Part shown: in pieces, positions 26,109 to 34,769 of the stretch
Layout of the letters: each line of letters opens with the position of its first letter
Numbering within the stretch: the stretch's first letter is position 1
Source of the DNA: Streptomyces klenkii
GTDB taxonomy: Bacteria > Actinomycetota > Actinomycetes > Streptomycetales > Streptomycetaceae
DNA: 64,000 bases
Assembly: GCF_003626645.1 (NCBI RefSeq)
Contig: NZ_RBAM01000015.1
Coordinates: forward strand, 1 to 64,000
Direction of reading: 5' to 3'
Translations under genes and position numbers: made by a program
Notes under the pieces: generated by a model
Told to the model about the DNA's origin: nothing
Database searches by the model: none
The model's input: the letters and a program-made list of their open reading frames with translations, nothing else

Positions 26109-26141
26109 CGTTGCGGCGGGGAACTTTCCCCCGCCGCAACG
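26109..26141. terminator. tex terminator hairpin
   Basis: A perfect 13-bp stem (CGTTGCGGCGGGG with its complement) and a seven-base loop lie 110 bases past the tex stop, between convergent genes. It is the strongest hairpin in the area and could work in both directions. Confidence 0.7.
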
Positions 26142-26160
26142 GCGATAAGCCACCACGTGG

Positions 26161-26186
26161 CAGCCCGGCGGTGCCCAGCCGGGCTG
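26161..26186. terminator. Terminator hairpin after the M1 peptidase gene
   Basis: CAGCCCGGC and GCCGGGCTG form a nine-bp stem with an eight-base loop, 14 bases past the stop of the leftward M1 peptidase gene. It would end the pls/M1 transcript. Confidence 0.65.
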
Positions 26187-26199
26187 TAGGGCCGTCAGA

Positions 26200-27600
26200 T
26201 CACCCCTCTCCGGAGGAGAAGCGCGGGACCGGGGCCTCGTACAGCCACGCGGCCAGCAGGGGACGCAGCGGGCGGTTCGCCGTCGACTCCGCGTGCGTCA
26301 CGAAGCGTTCCGTGTCCGCCGTCGAGCCCCGGTGCGCCGAGTGCCAGGTCCGGAGGATCCGGAAGAAGCAGTCGTCGCCCACGGCCAGCCGCAAGGCGTG
26401 CAACGTGCACGCGCCGCGTACGTAGATCCGGTCGTCGAAGAGCTGCCGCGGGCCGGGGTCGGCGATGCACAGGTCCTGCCCGCCGCAGGCGAGCCCGTGG
26501 CGGGCCGCCCGGGCGAGCGTGTCCGCGTCGTCCTCGCCGAGGTGTTCGGACCACAGCCACTCCGCGTACGTGGCGAAGCCCTCGTTGAGCCAGATGTGCC
26601 GCCAGTCGGCGACGCCGGCGCTGTTGCCGAACCACTGGTGCGCGAGTTCGTGGGCGACGAGGGTCTCGGAGCCCCGCCGCCCGTCGACGTGGTTGCGGCC
26701 GAAGACGGACAGCGTCTGGTTCTCGACGGGCGCGGCGAGCTCCGCGTCGACGATGACGGCGCCGTAGGTCTCGAACGGGTAGGGGCCGAAGAAGCCGCTG
26801 AAGGCGCGCAGCATCCGCGGCTGCCGGGCCAGGTCGTGGCGGGCCTGTTCGGCGAGGTGGGCGGGGTAGGCGTTGCGGAGGGTGCCGCGGGTGTCGTGGG
26901 TGAAGCGGCCGGTGCAGACGGCCGCGAGGTAGGAGGCCATGGGCCCGGGGTGGTGGTAGGTCCAGGCGGTGGAGTCCTCGGTCTCGCGGCGTTCCCGGAG
27001 GGTGCCGTTGGCCAGGACGTGGTGGCCCCGGGGCACGGTGACGGTGAAGGTGTAGGCGGCCTTGTCGTCGGGCCGGTCGTTGCACGGGAACCACGACGGC
27101 GCGCCGACGGGCTGGGAGGCGACGAGGGTGCCGCCGTGGTCGTCCCCCGTGCGGTCCCAGCCGATCGGCCCGAACGGCGTGCGGACGGGCCCGGGCCTGC
27201 CGCCGTAGTGGACGTCGGCGACGAACGGCTGTCCGGCGGCGAGGGCCCGCGGGGCGGCGAGCACCGCCTTGCCGCCGTGCTGGTGGACGGTGACGGGCTG
27301 CCCGTCGAGGTACGCGGCGCGGACCTTCAGCCGGGCGAGGTCGAGGGCGATGCGGCCGGTGCGCTCGTTGGCGACGGCCCGGATGCGGGCGTGGCCGTCG
27401 AGCCGGGCCCGGCCGGGGTCGTAGCCGAGCGTCAGGTCGTAGGCGAGGGTGCGGTGGCCGTCGGAGCCGTTGCGGGGGAAGTAGCGCGGGCCGCGGGCGG
27501 GGTGCAGGGCGGCGTCGGCGGCGGCCGCGGTCAGCGGGAGGGCCGCCGCGGCCCCGAGCAGGGCGCGGCGGCTGCACCGGAAGCGGTCGCGAAGGCTCAT
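26200..27600 (-). CDS. Secreted M1-family zinc peptidase, Pld-like, coupled to the Pls-type synthetase
   Basis: This 466-aa zinc metallopeptidase has HELAH at 317-321 and the third zinc ligand E340 in NEGFATY; PVENQT precedes it in place of the GAMEN exopeptidase motif. The N-terminus (RCSRRALLGAAAALPLTAAAADA) looks like a Tat or long Sec signal peptide, so the enzyme is probably exported. Its ATG overlaps the stop of the Pls-type NRPS gene (ATGA). The known epsilon-poly-lysine-degrading enzyme Pld is a zinc aminopeptidase of this type, so it may trim the polymer and protect the producer. Function is inferred from context. Confidence 0.85.
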   Translation of the reverse strand: MSLRDRFRCSRRALLGAAAALPLTAAAADAALHPARGPRYFPRNGSDGHRTLAYDLTLGYDPGRARLDGHARIRAVANERTGRIALDLARLKVRAAYLDGQPVTVHQHGGKAVLAAPRALAAGQPFVADVHYGGRPGPVRTPFGPIGWDRTGDDHGGTLVASQPVGAPSWFPCNDRPDDKAAYTFTVTVPRGHHVLANGTLRERRETEDSTAWTYHHPGPMASYLAAVCTGRFTHDTRGTLRNAYPAHLAEQARHDLARQPRMLRAFSGFFGPYPFETYGAVIVDAELAAPVENQTLSVFGRNHVDGRRGSETLVAHELAHQWFGNSAGVADWRHIWLNEGFATYAEWLWSEHLGEDDADTLARAARHGLACGGQDLCIADPGPRQLFDDRIYVRGACTLHALRLAVGDDCFFRILRTWHSAHRGSTADTERFVTHAESTANRPLRPLLAAWLYEAPVPRFSSGEG

Positions 27601-30600
27601 GCGACCGCCCCGGAGGGAGCCGGGGCCGGCGCCGCGCCCGCGATCGGGTTGCCCGCCCAGCGCGTGCCGGCCGGAACCGTCTCGCCGCGCATGACCAGGG
27701 AGGCCGGGGCGAGGGAGACGCCCGCGCCGACGGTGCTGCCGGGCAGGACGATGCCGTGCGGGCCCAGGGACGCGCCCGCGCCGAGGCGGACGGCGTCCAT
27801 GCGCATGATCCGGTCGTGGAAGAGGTGTGTCTGGAGGACGCAGCCGCGGTTGACGGTGGCGCCGTCGCCGAGGGAGACGAGGTCGGTCTCGGGCAGCCAG
27901 TGCGTGTCGCACCAGACTCCGCGCCCTATGCGCGCCCCGAGGCTGCGCAGCCACCAGTTGAGGACGGGCGTGCCGGTGAACGGGCCGGCCAGCCACGGCA
28001 CGGCGAGCGTCTCGACGAAGGTGTCGTAGAGCTCGTTCCGCCAGACGAACGAGGACCACAGGGGGTGCTCGCCCGCGGTGAAGCGGCCCACGAGGAGCCA
28101 CTTGGCCGCGGTGGTGGTCAGGCCGGCGGCGAGGCCCGCGGCCAGCAGCAGCGGGGCGCCCACCAGGGCGGCGAACAGCAGGCCGCCGGTGTCGAGGGCG
28201 TCCTGCTCGGCGAGGAGGACGAGCTCCGCGAGGGCGAAGCCGGCCATCAGCGGGAGCACGCGGCACAGTTCGACGGCGGCGCGGGCGGCCACGAGGCGGC
28301 GCGCCGGCTCGAAGGTGCGGTGCGCGTCGGTGACGGCGGCCTTGCGCGGCAGGGGCATCGCGGGGCGGCCGAGCCAGGAGCTGCCGGGTTCGCTGTGCTC
28401 GGGCGCGTCGGAGAGGACGCCGATCAGGGCGTGGTCGGGCACGCGGCGGCCGGGGCCGACGATGCCGGAGTTGCCGACGAAGGCGCGCCGGCCGATGTGC
28501 GCGGTGCCCAGGCGGAGCCGGCCGCCGCGCAGTTCGTACGGGGCGACGAGCGTGTCGTCGGCGAGGAAGGCCCCGTCGCCGACGGTGAGGAGGGAGGGCA
28601 GCGGCAGGACGGTCGAGATTTCGGCGCGCCGGCCGACGCGGGCGCCCAGGAGGCGCAGCCACACGGGCGTGGCGAGGCTCGCGTAGAGCGGGAAGAGGCT
28701 CGCCCGGGCGCCGTCCAGGAGCCGGGTGACGAGCCAGGCGCGCCAGGCGACGGCGCCCCACGCCGGGTGGTCGCCGGGCCGGATGCCGCGGCCGAGCAGC
28801 CGTACCGCGGCGGCGACGAGGAGGGCCCAGGACAGGCTGCCGACGACGGTGAGCACGGGGACGGCGGCGAGGAGCGTCAGGGAGACGGACAGCAGGGTGG
28901 TGCAGTCCTTGACGAGGTAGTAGGTGCCGACGAGCGCGGGCAGGGCGGCGAGGAACGGGAGGAGGGGCAGGGCGGCCAGCGTGAGGGCGTAGGCGGCCTT
29001 CGCGCGGAGGGAGGGCAGCGCGGGCGCCCCGGCCGGTACGGGCTCGGCCCGGCCGGTGCTGCGCGCCGGCGATCCTTCCCACCGCTCCCCCGCGCCGGCG
29101 TGGCCGTCCAGGCAGGCTCCGGGCGCGAGTTCGGCGCCCGGGGCGAGGGTCGCTCCGGGCATCATCGTGCTGCGGTGGCCCGCCCGGGCTCCCGCGCCGA
29201 GGGTGACGCGGCCGACGTGCAGGTCGTCGCCGTCGAGCCACCAGCCGGAGATGTCGGCCTCGGGTTCCACGGAGCAGCCGTCGCCGAGGGTGGCGAGGCC
29301 GGTCACGGGCGGCATCGCGTGCAGGGCCGTGCCGCGGCCGGTCGTACAGCCGAGGGCCCGCGCGTACCGGGCGGCCCAGGGGGTGCCCAGGAGCGCGGGG
29401 ACCCCGAAGGTGGCGACGGTGCGTTCGGCGGCCCACAGCCGGATGTGGGCGCGGCCGCCGCGCCGGTACGTGCCGGGTGCGATGCCGCGGGTCAGCAGGC
29501 GTGCGGCCACGGCACCGACGGCGAGCCGGGCGGGGGCGCTGAGGAGGAGCAGCCAGCCGGCGATCACCAGCCACCAGGAGGTGTGCGGGGCCCACTGCCG
29601 GGGTGCCAGCAGGCCGAGGACGTCGTCGGCGGCGGCGAGGGCGACGAGCCCGCGCAGCCCGGCGACGCCGAACAGGGCGGTCTGCACGAGGATCTGGGCC
29701 GCGCCGGCGCGTCTGCGCACGGGGCGGACCGGGCGGGCGGCGCTCTCGGGGCGGGGGCCGGGGGCGGCGAGGGAGTCGAGGTGGGCGGCCATGTCGCGCA
29801 GGACGGGGTGCCGGTAGAGGCCGGCGACGGAGACCCCGGGGTAGTGCTCGCGCAGGGCGGAGGCCATGCGGGCGGCGGTGAGGCTGGTGCCGCCGAGGGC
29901 GGTGAAGTCGGAGCCGGCGGCGGGCCGGGTGCCCAGGTGGAGCTCCCACAGGTCGGCCAGGCGGGCAGCGGTGCCGTGCAGTTCACCGCCGTCCGGTTCG
30001 CCGCCGTCCGCCGCGCCGCCCGTTCCGGCGGGTCCGGGCGGCGGCCAGGGCAGGGCGTCGCGGTCGACCTTGCCGGAGGTGCGGGTGGGCAGGTCGGCGA
30101 GCTCGGTGAGGACGGGCACGAGCGCGGCGGGCAGGCGCTCGGCCAGCAGCGCTCTGGCCTCTTCGCGCCGGTAGGAGGCGTCGGGTACGACGTAGCCGAC
30201 GAGGATGTGCCCGCCGGCGGGGGTGTTCCGTACGGCCGCGGCCGCCCCGCGCACGCCGGGCAGGGCGCCGAGCGCGGCGTCGATCTCGCCGAGTTCGACG
30301 CGCCGCCCGCCGAGCTTGATCTGGTCGTCGGCGCGGCCCGCGAAGACCAGGCCCTCCGGGTCGGCCCGGACGAGGTCGCCGGTGCGGTAGGCGCGGGGGT
30401 CGCCGAGGGCGGGCGAGGGGCGGAAGCGGTCGGCGTCCTTGACCGGGTCGAGGTAGCGGGCGTTCCCTGCGCCGGCGACGACGAGTTCGCCCTCGGTGCC
30501 GTACGGCACCGCTTCCCCGGCCTCGTCGACCACGGCCAGCCGCCAGCCGGCCAGGGGCAGCCCGATGCGTACGGGCTCGCCGGGCAGCAGGCGCGCGGCG

Positions 30601-31529
30601 CAGGCGACGACGGTGGTCTCGGTGGGGCCGTAGGTGTTCCACATCTCGCGGCCGGGCACGGCGAAGCGGCTGACGAGGCCCGCGGGGCACGCCTCGCCGC
30701 CGACGATCAGCAGGCGCACGCGGTCGAGGGTCTCCGGGGGCCAGAGCGCGGCCAGGGTCGGCACGGTGGAGACGACGGTGATGCCGCGCTCGGCGAGCCA
30801 GGGCCCGAGCTCGTGGCCGGCCCGGACGAGGGAGCGGGGGGCGGGGACCAGGCAGGCGCCGTGCCGCCAGGCCAGCCACATCTCCTCGCAGGAGGCGTCG
30901 AAGGCCACGGACAGGCCGGCCAGCACCCGGTCGCCGGGGCCTAGGGGCGCGTCCTGGAGGAACAGCCCGGCCTCGGCGTCCACGAAGGCGGCGGCGCTGC
31001 GGTGGGTGACGGCGACGCCCTTGGGGGCGCCGGTGGAGCCGGAGGTGAAGATGATCCAGGCGTCGTCGCCGGGGCGGACGGGGCGTGTCTCCCCGGGAGT
31101 GGAACCGTGCGTCGGCGAGAGCCGGCCGCCGGGGCCGAGGACCGCGCGGACGCCTGCCTCGCCGAAGACGGTGGCGGCGCGCTCGTCGGGGTCGTCGGCA
31201 TCGACGGGCACGTAGGCGGCACCGCAGCGCAGGACCGCGAGGATCGCCAGGTAGAGGTCGGCGGTGCCGGAGGGGACGCGGACGCCCACGCGGTCGCCGG
31301 GGCCGATGCCGGCGCGGTGCAGGAACGCGGCCCGGCGGGCGACCTCGTCGCACAGCTCCCGGTAGGTGAGGACCTCACCGGCGGCGTCGAGGGCCGGAGC
31401 ACCGGGATGGCGCGCCGCGGTGGCGTCGAGGATGTCGAGCAGGGTGCGCGGCGGAGCCGGCGGGGCGCCGCCGTAGAGCGCCCGGGCTCTGTGCGGCGTG
31501 CCGGGTACGGAGACGGTGGAGTGGGACAT
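27597..31529 (-). CDS. pls: Pls-type single-module NRPS (probable epsilon-poly-L-lysine synthetase)
   Basis: At 1310 aa it matches the architecture of epsilon-poly-lysine synthetase Pls (about 1319 aa): an adenylation domain (A3 FTSGSTGAPKG at 161, A5 NTYGPTE, A7 YRTGDL, A10 K487), a carrier domain with S549 in GGTSL, then a membrane-spanning C-terminal half with three hexapeptide-like tandem domains instead of a normal condensation domain. Aligning with GrsA, I read the ten-residue specificity code as D-A-E-S-I-G-T-V-V-K, close to lysine codes (BacB: DAESIGSVAK as I recall). The ATG has GAGG eight bases upstream. It is coupled to the M1 peptidase. Confidence 0.85.
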   Translation of the reverse strand: MSHSTVSVPGTPHRARALYGGAPPAPPRTLLDILDATAARHPGAPALDAAGEVLTYRELCDEVARRAAFLHRAGIGPGDRVGVRVPSGTADLYLAILAVLRCGAAYVPVDADDPDERAATVFGEAGVRAVLGPGGRLSPTHGSTPGETRPVRPGDDAWIIFTSGSTGAPKGVAVTHRSAAAFVDAEAGLFLQDAPLGPGDRVLAGLSVAFDASCEEMWLAWRHGACLVPAPRSLVRAGHELGPWLAERGITVVSTVPTLAALWPPETLDRVRLLIVGGEACPAGLVSRFAVPGREMWNTYGPTETTVVACAARLLPGEPVRIGLPLAGWRLAVVDEAGEAVPYGTEGELVVAGAGNARYLDPVKDADRFRPSPALGDPRAYRTGDLVRADPEGLVFAGRADDQIKLGGRRVELGEIDAALGALPGVRGAAAAVRNTPAGGHILVGYVVPDASYRREEARALLAERLPAALVPVLTELADLPTRTSGKVDRDALPWPPPGPAGTGGAADGGEPDGGELHGTAARLADLWELHLGTRPAAGSDFTALGGTSLTAARMASALREHYPGVSVAGLYRHPVLRDMAAHLDSLAAPGPRPESAARPVRPVRRRAGAAQILVQTALFGVAGLRGLVALAAADDVLGLLAPRQWAPHTSWWLVIAGWLLLLSAPARLAVGAVAARLLTRGIAPGTYRRGGRAHIRLWAAERTVATFGVPALLGTPWAARYARALGCTTGRGTALHAMPPVTGLATLGDGCSVEPEADISGWWLDGDDLHVGRVTLGAGARAGHRSTMMPGATLAPGAELAPGACLDGHAGAGERWEGSPARSTGRAEPVPAGAPALPSLRAKAAYALTLAALPLLPFLAALPALVGTYYLVKDCTTLLSVSLTLLAAVPVLTVVGSLSWALLVAAAVRLLGRGIRPGDHPAWGAVAWRAWLVTRLLDGARASLFPLYASLATPVWLRLLGARVGRRAEISTVLPLPSLLTVGDGAFLADDTLVAPYELRGGRLRLGTAHIGRRAFVGNSGIVGPGRRVPDHALIGVLSDAPEHSEPGSSWLGRPAMPLPRKAAVTDAHRTFEPARRLVAARAAVELCRVLPLMAGFALAELVLLAEQDALDTGGLLFAALVGAPLLLAAGLAAGLTTTAAKWLLVGRFTAGEHPLWSSFVWRNELYDTFVETLAVPWLAGPFTGTPVLNWWLRSLGARIGRGVWCDTHWLPETDLVSLGDGATVNRGCVLQTHLFHDRIMRMDAVRLGAGASLGPHGIVLPGSTVGAGVSLAPASLVMRGETVPAGTRWAGNPIAGAAPAPAPSGAVA

Positions 31530-31799
31530 CGGGGCGGCCTCACTAGATGCCGTGGTGCGGTGGTGGTACGGGCGTCCTTCGGACGTCCGACACCACAGAC
31601 GGCGGGTCGCGCGAGACCGGTTCGTATCCCGGTGCCAACATTCCGTAAATCGAACAGAGTCCGTACAACCCCAAGAAACCGCGATGTCCCGCCTGCCGCA
31701 GGGTTTTGCGGCCGGCAGGTCAGGCGGTACGGCCGTGCGCCTTGGGGAAGGTTTGGCCTGGACCTGGGGTTGTTTTCGGACACTCCTGGAGCAGCGGCG
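31530..31799. other. Intergenic region with the pls promoter and ABC-F terminator
   Basis: No gene is seen. The 31610-31690 part is clearly lower in GC than its surroundings and probably holds the leftward pls promoter, though I cannot fix its boxes. At 31692-31719 the arms CCTGCCG and CGGCAGG, with an inner CCGCA/TGCGG pairing, form a hairpin that probably ends the ABC-F transcript. Confidence 0.45.
31692..31719 (-). terminator. Hairpin downstream of the ABC-F gene
   Basis: Arms CCTGCCG and CGGCAGG enclose a 14-base region that can pair further (CCGCA with TGCGG). It lies about 80 bases past the ABC-F stop and before the pls promoter region, so it probably separates the two units. Confidence 0.45.
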
Positions 31800-33437
31800 T
31801 CAGAGCTCCGTAAGGCGACCCTGTGAAACCTCTATGCGGCGGGTGGTGCGGACCGCGTCCAGCATCCGGCGGTCGTGCGTGACCAGGAGCAGCGTGCCGC
31901 TGTACGAGGCGAGGGCCGACTCCAGCTGCTCGATGGCCGGCAGGTCCAGGTGGTTCGTGGGCTCGTCCAGGACCAGGAGGTTCACGCCACGGGCCTGGAG
32001 CAGGGCCAGCGCCGAGCGCGTCCGCTCCCCCGGCGAGAGCGTGGCGGCCGGGCGCAGCACGTGGTCGGCCTTCAGGCCGAACTTCGCCAGCAGCGTGCGC
32101 ACGTCGGCGGGCGCGAGCTCGGGGACGGCCGCGCCGAAGGCATCCAGCAGCGCCTCCGTGCCGAAGAACAGGGCGCGCGCCTGGTCGACCTCGCCGACGA
32201 CGACGCCCGGGCCGAGCGCGGCGTGCCCGGCGTCCAGCGGCAGCCGGCCGAGGAGCGCGGCCAGCAGCGTGGACTTGCCGGAGCCGTTGGCGCCGGTGAT
32301 GGCGATCCGGTCGGCCCAGTCGACCTGGAGGTCGGCGGGGCCGAAGGTGAAGGAGCCGCGGCGCACCTCGGCGCCGCGCAGGGTGGCCACGACGGCGCCG
32401 GAGCGCGGGGCCGCGGCGATCTCCATGCGCAGCTCCCACTCCTTGCGGGGCTCCTCGACGACGTCGAGCCGCTCGATGAGCCGCTCGGTCTGCCGGGCCT
32501 TGGCGGCCTGCTTCTCGGTGGCCTCGCTGCGGAACTTGCGGCCGATCTTGTCGTTGTCGGTCGCCTTGCGGCGGGCGTTCTTGACGCCCTTCTCCATCCA
32601 GTTCCGCTGGGTCCGGGCGCGCGCCTCCAGCCCGGCCCGGGTGTCCGCGTACTCGTCGTAGGCCTCGCGGGCGTGCCGGCGGACGGTCTCGCGCTCTTCC
32701 AGATAGGCGGCGTAGCCGCCGCCGTAGAGCCGGATCTCCTGCTGGGCCAGGTCGAGCTCCAGGACCTTCGTGACGGTGCGGGTGAGGAACTCGCGGTCGT
32801 GGCTGACGACGACGGTGCCGGCGCGCAGCCCGGTGACGAAGGACTCCAGGCGGGCCAGCCCGTCGAGGTCGAGGTCGTTGGTGGGCTCGTCCAGGAGGAA
32901 GACGTCGTAGCGGCTCAGCAGCAGGGAGGCGAGCCCGGCGCGGGCGGCCTGCCCGCCGGAGAGGCTGGTCATGGGCCGGTCGAGCCCCACGGCGAGGCCG
33001 AGGGTGGCGGCGACCTCCTCGGCGCGCTCCTCCAGGTCCGCCCCGCCCAGCCCGAGCCAGCGGTCCAGGCTCACGGCGTACGCGTCATCGGCGCCCGGCG
33101 CGCCCTCCACGAGCGCCTGGGTGGCGGCGTCGAGCTCGGCCTGGGCCCGCGCGACCCCGGTCCGGCGGGCCAGGAAGGCCCGCACGCTCTCCCCGGGCCG
33201 CCGGTCCGGCTCCTGCGGCAGGTGCCCGACGGTGGCCGTCGGCGGGCTGAGCGAGATCCCGCCCTCCTCGGCCCCGTCCAGCCCCGCGAGCAGCCGCAGC
33301 AAGGTCGACTTCCCGGCGCCGTTGGCCCCGACCAGTCCGATGACGTCACCGGGCGCGACGACGAGGTCGAGCCCGGAGAAGAGGGTACGGTCGCCGTGTC
33401 CGGCGGCCAGGTTCTTGGCGACGAGGGTGGCACTCAT
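31800..33437 (-). CDS. ABC-F family ATPase (ribosome-associated)
   Basis: ABC-F proteins have two ATPase domains and no membrane part; they act on ribosomes, sometimes giving antibiotic resistance. The 545-aa protein has Walker A motifs GANGAGKST and GANGSGKST, signatures LSGGQ and LSPGE, and DEPTN after each Walker B. The charged linker (KGVKNARRKATDNDKIGRKF) corresponds to the P-site tRNA-interaction motif region. It begins at an ATG with no overlapping neighbour and is not obviously part of the pls operon. Whether it is a resistance or a housekeeping factor cannot be told by eye. Confidence 0.9.
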   Translation of the reverse strand: MSATLVAKNLAAGHGDRTLFSGLDLVVAPGDVIGLVGANGAGKSTLLRLLAGLDGAEEGGISLSPPTATVGHLPQEPDRRPGESVRAFLARRTGVARAQAELDAATQALVEGAPGADDAYAVSLDRWLGLGGADLEERAEEVAATLGLAVGLDRPMTSLSGGQAARAGLASLLLSRYDVFLLDEPTNDLDLDGLARLESFVTGLRAGTVVVSHDREFLTRTVTKVLELDLAQQEIRLYGGGYAAYLEERETVRRHAREAYDEYADTRAGLEARARTQRNWMEKGVKNARRKATDNDKIGRKFRSEATEKQAAKARQTERLIERLDVVEEPRKEWELRMEIAAAPRSGAVVATLRGAEVRRGSFTFGPADLQVDWADRIAITGANGSGKSTLLAALLGRLPLDAGHAALGPGVVVGEVDQARALFFGTEALLDAFGAAVPELAPADVRTLLAKFGLKADHVLRPAATLSPGERTRSALALLQARGVNLLVLDEPTNHLDLPAIEQLESALASYSGTLLLVTHDRRMLDAVRTTRRIEVSQGRLTEL

Positions 33438-33573
33438 ATCCCGACGACTCTAACCGGCGCGGCGGATGATCCCGTACCGGTTTTCGGGGAGGCGGCGGGA
33501 GCGCCTGCCCGAACGAGCGAACAATTTCCAGGACCGGCCCCGGGCCCGCTCCGGCTGCGCCAGCATGCCGCCT

Positions 33574-33810
33574 ATGAACGCTGGTCGGAACAGCCCCCCT
33601 CTGGTCAGGTGCTCGCACTGCCGCAACGCGATGTGGTGGGACGTGACGTACCCGTACAAGCCGACGTGGTACTGCTCCATGTGCACTTTCCCGCGCGACC
33701 GGCAGCGCAGCGCCCACGCCGCGCCGCCGCAGTGCCCCGAGGGGTGTGCGAGCGCCGTGATCCAGACCGGGGACGACGGAAGCAGGACGTTCGTCTGCCA
33801 CCGCAAATAG
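33574..33810 (+). CDS. Small cysteine-rich (zinc-ribbon-like) protein
   Basis: This 78-aa protein of unknown function has the cysteine pattern CSHC...CSMC (16 residues between the pairs), then CPEGC and a final C in FVCHRK, which suggests zinc binding. It has Streptomyces codon bias and ends in TAG. The ATG at 33574 has a CAGCAT box seven bases before it, compatible with a leaderless transcript; an in-frame ATG lies three codons earlier. It is followed by the methyltransferase gene 52 bases on. Confidence 0.6.
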   Translation: MNAGRNSPPLVRCSHCRNAMWWDVTYPYKPTWYCSMCTFPRDRQRSAHAAPPQCPEGCASAVIQTGDDGSRTFVCHRK

Positions 33811-33850
33811 GAAGGCGCCGCACCGTCTGCGGGGCCCTGTCGGCCGGTCC

Positions 33851-33856
33851 TACAGT
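33851..33856 (+). promoter_or_regulatory. -10 element of a leaderless methyltransferase promoter
   Basis: TACAGT ends six bases before the ATG at 33863, and there is no Shine-Dalgarno. The arrangement is typical for a leaderless transcript. Confidence 0.5.
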
Positions 33857-33862
33857 GGCCGC

Positions 33863-34672
33863 ATGGCGACCGCAGAGCACGACCGGGAACGGCGGCAGGT
33901 GTTCGGGGACGATGCCGAGCAGTACGACACCGCGCGGCCGGACTATCCGGGCCGGCTGATCGACGACGTACTGGACTTCGCCGCCCTTACCGCGGGCGTT
34001 CCCGCCGTCGAGGTCGGTGCCGGGACCGGCAAGGCGACGCTCGCCTTCGCGGCGCGCGGCACCCCGGTGACGTGCGTCGAGCCGGACGCGCGGATGGCGC
34101 GGGTGCTGCGGCGCCGCTGCACGGGGATGCCGCACGTCGCCGTCGAGGTCGCCGACTTCGAGACCTGGCGCCCGGAGCGGCCCTACGGGCTGCTGTACTG
34201 CGCCCAGGCCTGGCACTGGGTCGACCCGGCGGTGCGGTGGGCCCGGGCGCGGACGGCCCTGCGCCCGGGCGGGGCGGTGGCCCTCTTCTGGAACCACTGG
34301 CACTTGGAGGACCCCGGCCTGGCCGAGCGGCTGACGGCCCTCCACGCCCGGCAGGGGATGGAGGTGCCGCCCTACACCATCCTCGACCCGCGCCCCCGCC
34401 CGGCCCGCCGCGGCCCGCAGGCGCGCCAGTGGCACGAGATGGAGGCCGACGGCGGCTTCACCGACGTGGCGCACCGGCTGTACGAGACCACGCACGAGCG
34501 CACCCCGTCCGGTCTGATCGAGCTGCTCGCCTCCTTCTCCGGCTACCGGGTGCTCCCGCCGGCGGCACGTGAACGGCTCTTCCGGGACGTGTCCCGGATC
34601 GTGGAGCAGGAGGGCGGGGGCGCCGGGGTACGGGTGACGAGCAGCCTGTTTCTGGCGCGGAGCCGGGCCTGA
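33863..34672 (+). CDS. Class I SAM-dependent methyltransferase
   Basis: The 269-aa protein has the SAM-binding motif I AVEVGAGTGKATLAFAARG, motif II VTCVEPDARMARVL and the post-motif region GLLYCAQAWHWVDPAVRW, typical of UbiE/TAM-type methyltransferases (Methyltransf_11). The substrate is unknown. The gene appears leaderless (TACAGT six bases before the ATG) and is not clearly linked to its neighbours. Confidence 0.85.
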   Translation: MATAEHDRERRQVFGDDAEQYDTARPDYPGRLIDDVLDFAALTAGVPAVEVGAGTGKATLAFAARGTPVTCVEPDARMARVLRRRCTGMPHVAVEVADFETWRPERPYGLLYCAQAWHWVDPAVRWARARTALRPGGAVALFWNHWHLEDPGLAERLTALHARQGMEVPPYTILDPRPRPARRGPQARQWHEMEADGGFTDVAHRLYETTHERTPSGLIELLASFSGYRVLPPAARERLFRDVSRIVEQEGGGAGVRVTSSLFLARSRA

Positions 34673-34769
34673 GCCGGAATGCCCGGCCCGTGGCCCGCCG
34701 CGCCGACATACTGAGCTCGCCCCCTCCGATGGTTCGGCGCGCCCCCGTCGCGCCGGAAAGGCGGTCGCC

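Noticed and set aside
27756..30944. 1062-codon plus-strand open frame opposite pls
   Set aside because: Antisense to an NRPS with complete A-domain core motifs; repetitive Gly/Ala/Gln composition.
33466..33573. N-terminal extension of the small Cys-rich protein
   Set aside because: Upstream codons are Arg-rich and frame-shadow-like; the conserved cysteines all lie after 33574.
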